Both the position numbers and the translations under genes were made by a program. A stretch of 64,000 nucleotides of DNA from a bacterium (GTDB lineage Bacteria > Electryoneota > RPQS01): positions 434,001-498,000 of the forward strand of contig JADJEH010000002.1 of assembly GCA_016702305.1 (NCBI GenBank). The letters run 5' to 3'. Each line of letters begins with the position of its first letter. Positions within the stretch are counted from its first letter, which is position 1. Positions 27,844-34,359 of this stretch are shown here, one piece after another. The notes beneath the pieces were generated by a model. The model was not told the origin of the DNA. It did no database searches and saw only the letters and a program-made list of their open reading frames with translations.

Positions 27844-28805
27844 TGCGAATGCTGTTGGCCACACTAATCGTTAGTGCCGTTCTGTGGACGACTCTACTGG
27901 CGAACGACGGGGTAGGGGAGAAGATGTTGGCCGCAGCACAGCGCATGCAGCGGGCGTCGCGCGAGATTTATCTCTACAAGTCCCGGCTCGGCCTGATCAA
28001 TGTCGAGGGCGACTTTAACCGCACGGGTCTTGTCGGCGAAGAGTACACTCCGCTTACGACCACCGTGGGCTATCTGGCCGCGAAGCGCACCGTCACCAAT
28101 CCGGAATTTGCGGCTTATCTGGTCAAACTTTTGTCCGGGCAAGGCTTGACTGAGCGCGACACGATTTTAGTCACCATGACCGGATCACTACCGGGGTTGA
28201 ATCTTGCGCTATTGTGTGCTTTGGAAGAATTGCATGTTCCTGCGTTTCGCGCGGTTAGCCTCGGTGCATCCAGTTTCGGCGCGAATCAGCTTGACATGAC
28301 TTGGATTGACATGGAAGATATTCTCGTGCGCGAGGGCTTTCTTACGCGGCGCAGCGATCTGGCCACACTCGGCGGCACGGGCGACATCGGCCAGGATTTG
28401 AGTGCCGAAACGCGCGAGGAGTTGCGGCGCAAGTGTGCGCGTCTCGGCTATCCGCTTCTTGAAAGCGGCAACCGTCGAGCGCAATACGAGGAGCGTCTGG
28501 CGTTGTTTGGCGATCCGCGCGGATATGAGCTGTTGATCAATGTCGGCGGCAATCATCTGATGCTTGGCACCGGACCCGAAGGCCGCGAATTGCCCGGCGG
28601 GTTCATTCATCCGGACAGCGCCGATTGGCGCTCGGCCGTGTCTTCATCGGCGGGCGGAATGGTCTTCGATTTTCTGCACGACGGCGTGCCGGTGCTGAAT
28701 CTGCTCCATGTCGAGGAGCTTGCGGCCCAAGCAAAATTGCCCATGGACCCGAGCCCGTTGCCGCGCCTGGGCACTGCTGAATTCTATGATCAGGAGCGGC
28801 CGTGA
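27843..28805 (+). CDS. PgsW-like 'poly-gamma-glutamate system' protein
   Basis: 320 aa from ATG 27843. N-terminal hydrophobic helix (LLATLIVSAVLWTTLLA), so exported or membrane-tethered. The body matches my memory of the poly-gamma-glutamate system family (TIGR04332, PgsW): EYTPLTTTVGYLAAKRT, LVTMTGSLPGLNLALLCALE, SLGASSFGAN, TWIDMEDIL, LGGTGDIGQDLS, and LINVGGNHLMLG. The biochemical role of this family is not established. Its coupling to a gamma-glutamyltransferase supports the assignment. Its stop overlaps the next start (GTGA). Confidence 0.8.
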   Translation: MRMLLATLIVSAVLWTTLLANDGVGEKMLAAAQRMQRASREIYLYKSRLGLINVEGDFNRTGLVGEEYTPLTTTVGYLAAKRTVTNPEFAAYLVKLLSGQGLTERDTILVTMTGSLPGLNLALLCALEELHVPAFRAVSLGASSFGANQLDMTWIDMEDILVREGFLTRRSDLATLGGTGDIGQDLSAETREELRRKCARLGYPLLESGNRRAQYEERLALFGDPRGYELLINVGGNHLMLGTGPEGRELPGGFIHPDSADWRSAVSSSAGGMVFDFLHDGVPVLNLLHVEELAAQAKLPMDPSPLPRLGTAEFYDQERP

Positions 28806-30079
28806 GCGAAGGGTTGGTGCTCGGCGTGATGATCGCGGCGCTGCTCGTCGGCATTTTCACGCTGCGACTCCCGACCGGCCTTGCGCTATTGGCCTCGGCC
28901 GTGTGCGGTAGTCTCGCGTCCGGCAACGGAGCGGGTGTGCGCTTTCTGATCGAGGGGACGATGCTCTATTTGGACCCGATCTTGATCGTGGTCTCGTCGC
29001 TCTTTTTCATGACCGTGTTTGAGCGTTCGGGCGCCCTTAGCACGCTCAATGTCTGGATCATCCGCACATTCCGCGGCCAGCCGGCGCTTGTTGTATCGCT
29101 GCTGATGCTGCTGGTAATGTTCCCCGGCATGTTCACCGGGCTGACGGCGCCATGTGTGTTGACGACAGGGGCGATGGTTGCTCCGGTCCTAATGGCCGCG
29201 GGCGCGCCGCCCGCCGTGGCCGGAGCGTTCATTGCGGTGGGCGCGTTCTTTGGCATGGTCGCTCCGCCTGTAAATATCTGCGCAATGTTGATCGGTGCAG
29301 GCGTGGATATGCCCTACATCGGGTTCGATTTACCGCTGCTGCTCATGACGTTCCCGTTGGCGCTGCTTTCCGCCCACTTGCTTGTTGGGAAGTACTTTCG
29401 CACGTTTGACGCGGCGCGCGCACTGGCCGTGCTGCCGCCATCGCGCGGACAGGCGCACGGTTTGAAGCTGTTCCTGCCGCTGGTTGTCCTGGTTACGCTG
29501 CTGCTGGGCGAAAAATACGCTCCAGAAATGTTCCCCTATCTCGGTATTCCGCTGGTCTTCACACTCAGTGCAGCCGTAGGTTTTTTCACAGGCGACAGAG
29601 TATCCCTTGCTGATTCGTCGGCATGGACGGTGTCGCAATCATTGACAATTCTCGCCCTTCTGGCGGGAATCGGCGCGTTTATCGAAGTGTTGACGCTGTC
29701 CGGTGCGCGCGGCTGGATTGTCATTCATCTGCTCTCGCTTCCGCACTGGCAGCTCTACGTCGGCATGGCGATCTTGATACCGCTGTTCGGCGGCGTCAGC
29801 GCTTATGGTGCCAGCGTCGTGCTGGGCGTGCCGGTCCTGCTTGCGTTGCTTGACCGTAACAACATCCTCGTGGCCGCCGCCCTCTCGATGATCGCTTCTG
29901 TTGGAGATTTTATGCCGCCCACGCGGCTGGCGGTCATCCTCGCGGGTCCCGTTGTCGGCGAGTCAAACACCAATCGGATACTGAAACATACGATTATTCC
30001 AGCCGTTCTTGCGACAGGACTGGGATTGGCAATCATCTATTTCGCGAACGTTCTCGCTCCTTATCTGGTGTTCATCTGA
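28802..30079 (+). CDS. DctM-type (TRAP large subunit-like) permease
   Basis: 425 aa with about 12 hydrophobic segments. Resembles TRAP transporter large permeases of the ion-transporter superfamily (MFPGMFTGLTAPCVLTTGAM, FGMVAPPVNICAMLIGAG, GDFMPPTRLAVILAG). TRAP systems normally need a DctP binding protein and a DctQ small subunit; neither is present here. The only candidate for a small partner is the 48-aa membrane microprotein that follows. GTG start overlapping the previous stop by 4 bases. Likely imports a carboxylate, plausibly glutamate or short gamma-glutamyl peptides released by the other operon products. Confidence 0.85.
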   Translation: MSEGLVLGVMIAALLVGIFTLRLPTGLALLASAVCGSLASGNGAGVRFLIEGTMLYLDPILIVVSSLFFMTVFERSGALSTLNVWIIRTFRGQPALVVSLLMLLVMFPGMFTGLTAPCVLTTGAMVAPVLMAAGAPPAVAGAFIAVGAFFGMVAPPVNICAMLIGAGVDMPYIGFDLPLLLMTFPLALLSAHLLVGKYFRTFDAARALAVLPPSRGQAHGLKLFLPLVVLVTLLLGEKYAPEMFPYLGIPLVFTLSAAVGFFTGDRVSLADSSAWTVSQSLTILALLAGIGAFIEVLTLSGARGWIVIHLLSLPHWQLYVGMAILIPLFGGVSAYGASVVLGVPVLLALLDRNNILVAAALSMIASVGDFMPPTRLAVILAGPVVGESNTNRILKHTIIPAVLATGLGLAIIYFANVLAPYLVFI

Positions 30080-30080
30080 G

Positions 30081-30227
30081 ATGCTTTTCTGGATCTACTG
30101 GCTGCTGGCGCTGGCGCTGCTGGGACTGGTCGGCGTGAATTTATGGCGTGAGCGTGACTGGCGCAAACAATTCGCGGCGGCGATCGTGTTGGTGCCGCTT
30201 ATCATGCGCGTGCTCCTGATCAAATGA
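30081..30227 (+). CDS. 48-aa membrane microprotein
   Basis: MLFWIYWLLALALLGLVG starts a strongly hydrophobic helix; a basic stretch (WRERDWRKQ) follows and then a second hydrophobic segment (AAAIVLVPLIMRVLLI), so two short membrane helices. It starts one base after the permease stop and its TGA overlaps the next ATG (ATGA), so it is fully embedded in the operon and very likely real despite its size. No family recognised. Possibly an accessory subunit of the permease. Confidence 0.65.
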   Translation: MLFWIYWLLALALLGLVGVNLWRERDWRKQFAAAIVLVPLIMRVLLIK

Positions 30228-31354
30228 AGCTGCGCTTACTGGCACTCTTTCTGATCGCAGGGGTGACGTTGCTGTGCGCGGTCGCGGGCCGGGAATTTCG
30301 GCAAGCACGTTTGGATGAAGAACTTTTTCCATCGTCCGCGTTCACGAAGCGCCTTCAGCTTTCAGACTTTCATTCGGTGTTGCTCGGCACACGTGGCGAT
30401 ACCGAGATACTGGACTTTGTGGGAGCCGATTCGGGCGGGACGGTTCTCATTCTCGGCGGCACGCATTGCGACGAACCCGCGAGCTATCTTGCCGCATATC
30501 TGCTGGTCGAGAATTTGCAGATTGAACGCGGGCGGGTCTTGGTGATTCCGCGGGCCAACCGTTCAGCGATTTCGCACACGACTCCCGGTGAAGCCCATCC
30601 CGCGCAGTTTGCGATTCAGACAGCGTCCGGCCCGCGTACGTTCCGCATGGGCAGCCGCTACACGAATCCGCTTGATCAGTGGCCCGACCCGGAAGTTTAT
30701 GTGCATAAGCCTTCGGGTCAGGAACTCTCGGGTGCGGATAGCCGTAATCTAAACCGGTGCTATCCCGGTCGTGCAAATGGCCGCTTCACGGAGCAGATCG
30801 CCTTTGCCATCAGCGAACTTGTCCGTCGTGAACACGTAGACCTCGTCATTGACCTGCACGAAGCGTCGCTCGAATATCCGGTAATCAATGCGATAGTTGC
30901 GCATGAACGGGCCATGGACTGCGCCGCCAATGCGGTGCTTGAGTTACAGATGGAAGGTCTCGATTTCGCCTTGGAGCCTTCGCCGTCGTCGTTCCACGGC
31001 CTGTCACATCGCGAACTGGGCGACCATACCGCAACGCATGCCACTCTGATGGAATCGGCAAACGCGATTCAAGGGCGCTTACGCGGTCGCACGAATGCCG
31101 ATCTGCTCGTGACGGGCCGCGACCCTATGTACGAACGCGCAGCCGCGATAAACATGACTCGCGTTCCCTATGATTCAGAGGGCATTCCCCTCGAAGTGCG
31201 CGTGGGCCGACACCTTGCTGGCTGCGCCAAGCTGATCAGCAGCTTCACACAACTCAACCCTGATCGCGCCCTGTCGGTGGTGGGTATGCCAAGTTATGCT
31301 GAATTGCAAGAACACGGGCTGGGCTACTACCTTGATCATTCTGCCAAACCATAG
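30224..31354 (+). CDS. M14/aspartoacylase-type zinc metallohydrolase
   Basis: 376 aa with an N-terminal signal/anchor helix (LLALFLIAGVTLLCAVAG). Zinc-ligand pattern of the succinylglutamate desuccinylase/aspartoacylase branch of M14: GGTHCDEP with His81 and Glu84, an LNRCYPG substrate-binding segment, and the third ligand His212 in DLHEAS. Members remove acyl or amino-acid groups from carboxylate-bearing substrates. Together with the gamma-glutamyltransferase it could release glutamate from gamma-linked peptides outside the cytoplasm. The substrate is inferred from context only. Confidence 0.85.
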   Translation: MKLRLLALFLIAGVTLLCAVAGREFRQARLDEELFPSSAFTKRLQLSDFHSVLLGTRGDTEILDFVGADSGGTVLILGGTHCDEPASYLAAYLLVENLQIERGRVLVIPRANRSAISHTTPGEAHPAQFAIQTASGPRTFRMGSRYTNPLDQWPDPEVYVHKPSGQELSGADSRNLNRCYPGRANGRFTEQIAFAISELVRREHVDLVIDLHEASLEYPVINAIVAHERAMDCAANAVLELQMEGLDFALEPSPSSFHGLSHRELGDHTATHATLMESANAIQGRLRGRTNADLLVTGRDPMYERAAAINMTRVPYDSEGIPLEVRVGRHLAGCAKLISSFTQLNPDRALSVVGMPSYAELQEHGLGYYLDHSAKP

Positions 31355-31368
31355 ATCGTGAGACGACC

Positions 31369-31923
31369 ATGCTAAAGAAATTTCTACCCGTGCTCCTGCT
31401 GCTGGCCGTCTGTCTTGCGCAAGCCGCGGAGTTCAAGGCCCCTGTGCTGCTCACGTCAGGCGGTCAAAGCGCGGACTTGCAGTTGGTGAAGACGCTGCTA
31501 ACCCGCGAGAACATCGCGTTTAATGTGAAACCGCTCGCGACGGCCGCCGACTTGGAGCAGGTCGGCAGTGTGATCATTGTGCTGGGCGGGTCGAGCAAAG
31601 GTCTGGGAGCCGCCAAGGTGAGCGCCGAAGAGGAGTCCGCGCGCATGACGGCGCTGCTTGGGGCCGCGCAGGAGCGCAAGGTGCCGGTACTTGCCATTCA
31701 CGTCGGTGGCAAAAACCGCCGCGGCGCGTTGTCCGATGAGTTCAATCGTTTGGGCGCCCGTGGCGCCGACGAGTTGATCGTAGTCGCAGGGGGTGACGAC
31801 GACGGGCTCTTCAAGGGCGTGGCCGCCGAGCGTTCAATTCCGTTTGAAATCGCGCCGAAAATTTCCGATGTCGGCGCACTGTTGCGCGCGCGTTTCACAT
31901 CTGTGGAGCCGCCCAAAGAGTGA
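31369..31923 (+). CDS. DUF6305-like periplasmic protein
   Basis: 184 aa. Signal peptide (LLLLAVCLAQAA), then a compact Rossmann-like alpha/beta domain: APVLLTSGGQSADLQLVKTL, SVIIVLGGSSKGLGAAKVS, VLAIHVGGKNRRGALSDEFN, ADELIVVAGGDDDGLFKGVA. This matches what I remember of DUF6305, known from Fusobacteria and Synergistetes, function undefined. The conserved GGSSKGLG and HVGG loops suggest ligand binding, so it may serve as a binding component for the permease. Overlaps the next gene by 4 bases. Confidence 0.75.
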   Translation: MLKKFLPVLLLLAVCLAQAAEFKAPVLLTSGGQSADLQLVKTLLTRENIAFNVKPLATAADLEQVGSVIIVLGGSSKGLGAAKVSAEEESARMTALLGAAQERKVPVLAIHVGGKNRRGALSDEFNRLGARGADELIVVAGGDDDGLFKGVAAERSIPFEIAPKISDVGALLRARFTSVEPPKE

Positions 31924-32630
31924 AGCGCGCATGGATGGCCGCCCTACTGTGCGGGGCGGCGCTGTTGTATGCCGAGCCGCGTCCTGCAAACTACTGTCTG
32001 GACTTAGACGGCAAGACCGCCGGTGCGAAGCTGGAGAATGCCGGCGCGCTGTTCGCGTTGAATGGCGCGACGCGATATACGTTTGAGGCATGGGTGCGGC
32101 CTCGCACGCAAGGCGGCGGTGGTCGCGGCCGGATTCTCGATCAAGAGAAATCCAGTCTTACCTTTTACTTGTCTGATGAAGGCCGCATCGGCTTTCGGCC
32201 CAATCGCGACGTCGGCTGGCAATTATCCGAAGTGAATTCGGTCCGCTACTGGACCTGGCAACACGTGGCGGTGACCGCGGACGGGAAGCTCCTGCGGTTC
32301 TTCGTCAACGGTAAATTGGTGACGGCCGTGCCTGTCAATACGATATTGAGTGTCAACCGTCGCCCGATCTCGATCGGCAACGGCCTAGGCGATGATGACA
32401 CACCGCGCGGCTTCGATGGATGGTTGGACGACGTGCGGGTCAGTGATGTCTGCCGGTGGACGAAGGAATTCACGCCGCCTCAACGCGGTCGCTATTCTCC
32501 GCCGACCTCCGCGACCGTGTTGTACCTACCGTTTGACGAAGGCCCAGCCTACGATCTCGCGCTGGACTATTCGACCTCGAATGCCGAATTGCGTATCTCG
32601 CCGCCGCTGACACGCGTCAAAGCGCCGTAG
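31920..32630 (+). CDS. Secreted LamG/concanavalin-like domain protein
   Basis: 236 aa, GTG start. Signal peptide (AALLCGAALLYA), then one LamG/laminin-G-3-type jelly roll: LDGKTAGAKLENAG, YTFEAWVRPRTQG, RYWTWQHVAVTADGKLLRFF, RPISIGNGLG, FDGWLDDVRVSDVCRW. Such domains bind glycans or polymers. Last gene of the gamma-glutamyl operon, so it may bind the polymer or anchor the complex. A terminator follows. Confidence 0.85.
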   Translation: MKRAWMAALLCGAALLYAEPRPANYCLDLDGKTAGAKLENAGALFALNGATRYTFEAWVRPRTQGGGGRGRILDQEKSSLTFYLSDEGRIGFRPNRDVGWQLSEVNSVRYWTWQHVAVTADGKLLRFFVNGKLVTAVPVNTILSVNRRPISIGNGLGDDDTPRGFDGWLDDVRVSDVCRWTKEFTPPQRGRYSPPTSATVLYLPFDEGPAYDLALDYSTSNAELRISPPLTRVKAP

Positions 32631-32652
32631 ATAATCGGAATGCACGACATGA

Positions 32653-32692
32653 AGAAGCCCGCCGCGATCCAGTCGCGGCGGGCTTCTCGTTT
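32653..32692. terminator. Rho-independent terminator between convergent genes
   Basis: A 15-bp perfect stem (32653-32667 with 32673-32687), loop of 5. Only a short T run on the plus side. It ends the gamma-glutamyl operon and may also serve the opposite-strand gene. Confidence 0.8.
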
Positions 32693-32722
32693 CAAACATT
32701 TCGGCGCGTGGCCGCGCGGATG

Positions 32723-34084
32723 CTACTTCATCAGCAGCATTTTCCGTGTAAGCACTTCAGAACCCATTTGCAGGCGGTAGAAATACATGCCTGTAGCCAT
32801 GGACTCCGCATTCCAGTCGGCGCGGTAGCTGCCCGCGGTCATCTTCCCGTTGACAAGCGTCGCGACGCGCTGTCCCATCAGATTGAAGATCGCCAAATCC
32901 ACTTCACCGTCACGGGGCAGGGAGTACTCAATGACCGTGCTCGGGTTGAACGGGTTCGGGTAGTTTTGCGCGAGGGCGAACTCACGCGGGACAATGGGCT
33001 GTTCGTCACTCGGGAGCACGATTTCAAGCGTATCGGTGAAACCGCAGCCCGTGCCGAAGTCACCCGACGTGGACGAGTCATGCATGACGATCATGCACGA
33101 TGTGCTCTGCACCGCAGGCTTGTCGCAGGTCAATTCGGTAATCAACAGCAGGTCGGGATCCGTCACTTCGCACATGCGCGTCACGAATTGGCCGCCGCAC
33201 CACAGATCAAAATAGAGTCGAGCGCCGCAGCGCACGCCTTGCGGCGGGCTGGTGAAGAACATCGTGATCTGATCGGATGTTTGCGTGTAACCCGGCGTAG
33301 CGAAGTGCCGGAGGAACGTGCGTCCGACGCCGATGGCATGATCGGACTGCTGCGCTCCGTTGATCGCGACCACGCCGACTTCCACGCTGCCGTCGGCGCA
33401 CACCGCGAATTCTGCATCACGGGCGTCGGCCGGACGCGGCACGGCGAATGTCCAATCGTCAGTCGAATTCACGCGATAAAACACCCCGAATCCGGTCAGT
33501 CCTTCACCGCTGTGATCCCATGTCACCGACACGGCGGTGCAGTATTGATCATCCGAGACCTGAACATTGGTCGGAGCACTTGGTGCGACGCCGGTCGGGC
33601 AGGCCGTGTTAGAGCAGTCAAAATTCTCGATCGTCAAGTTGATGAACTGTGGCCCGGTGGTCACGCGAAATGTATCCGACGTCCAGCAACAATTTGCGCC
33701 GCTGATTTTCAGATAGTATACAGGCTGATCAGGAGCAGCGGGCATGGTTCCGATCTGCCACGCGGGATCGGCAAAGAAGTTACCTTCCATACCGCAAAAA
33801 TCCATGCCGTTAAACGGTTGGCAACTGTAGCTCGCCTCGCCCGGCAGGGTTCCCACCGGAACAAGGTCGTCCGTGGCATCGGGCCCGTTCAGATTCTCGT
33901 CCCAGAAAATGCACCAAGCGTCAACATTATCCGCGAACGGTGTACGCGAACCTACATCACAACCACAGCCCAACACGGGCTCTAAGCCGCAGTAATTCCA
34001 AATCACGGTCGCATCTTGAGCCACACCAATTTGCGCGCAGCACGTCAGGAGCAGTCCAAGAGTCAGTAAACGTAGTGCTTTCAT
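32723..34084 (-). CDS. Secreted protein with T9SS type A sorting domain
   Basis: 453 aa. GGAGGTG 8 nt before the ATG. Signal peptide (LGLLLTCCAQIGVAQ). Cys-rich beta domain (about residues 25-170), a fibronectin-III-like domain (about 170-260: APTNVQVSDDQYCTAVSVTW), another Cys-containing beta domain, then a complete sorting tail with NYPNPFNPSTVIEYSLP, GMYFYRL and terminal KMLLMK. Exported by the type IX route and attached or released at the surface. No catalytic motif. Confidence 0.85.
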   Translation of the reverse strand: MKALRLLTLGLLLTCCAQIGVAQDATVIWNYCGLEPVLGCGCDVGSRTPFADNVDAWCIFWDENLNGPDATDDLVPVGTLPGEASYSCQPFNGMDFCGMEGNFFADPAWQIGTMPAAPDQPVYYLKISGANCCWTSDTFRVTTGPQFINLTIENFDCSNTACPTGVAPSAPTNVQVSDDQYCTAVSVTWDHSGEGLTGFGVFYRVNSTDDWTFAVPRPADARDAEFAVCADGSVEVGVVAINGAQQSDHAIGVGRTFLRHFATPGYTQTSDQITMFFTSPPQGVRCGARLYFDLWCGGQFVTRMCEVTDPDLLLITELTCDKPAVQSTSCMIVMHDSSTSGDFGTGCGFTDTLEIVLPSDEQPIVPREFALAQNYPNPFNPSTVIEYSLPRDGEVDLAIFNLMGQRVATLVNGKMTAGSYRADWNAESMATGMYFYRLQMGSEVLTRKMLLMK

Positions 34085-34307
34085 TGATTGACACCTCCAG
34101 AGGATGGTATTTGTATACAGTTTGAGTCGAATGTCATGCCTCTCACACCTGCCAAAATTCTCACGTGAGACAGCTGCTGATACGAACTCCCACCAGATTG
34201 CAAACGCAGAAAAAACAGGTCATTAAATCGCGTTATGCAGATGGGTCAGAGCAGTACACCCTGAATATACATGATATGGAAATTTACATATAAAAGCATC
34301 TCCCGCA

Positions 34308-34337
34308 TGAAAAAGGCCCGGCGCATTGCCGGGCCTT
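34308..34337 (-). terminator. Rho-independent terminator (minus strand)
   Basis: A perfect 10-bp stem (34313-34322 with 34328-34337), loop of 5, followed on the minus strand by TTTTT. It ends the matrixin-like gene whose stop lies at 34360. The remaining gap to 34085 contains a 10-bp palindrome CTCACGTGAG near 34162 but no gene. Confidence 0.85.
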
Positions 34338-34359
34338 CATCTGTGAGGAATGTGTTAGC

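Noticed and set aside
32708..33985. A 425-codon open frame on the plus strand
   Set aside because: It is antisense to a gene with a signal peptide and full T9SS tail; its composition (rich in Arg, His, Ala) is that of a shadow frame in GC-rich DNA.
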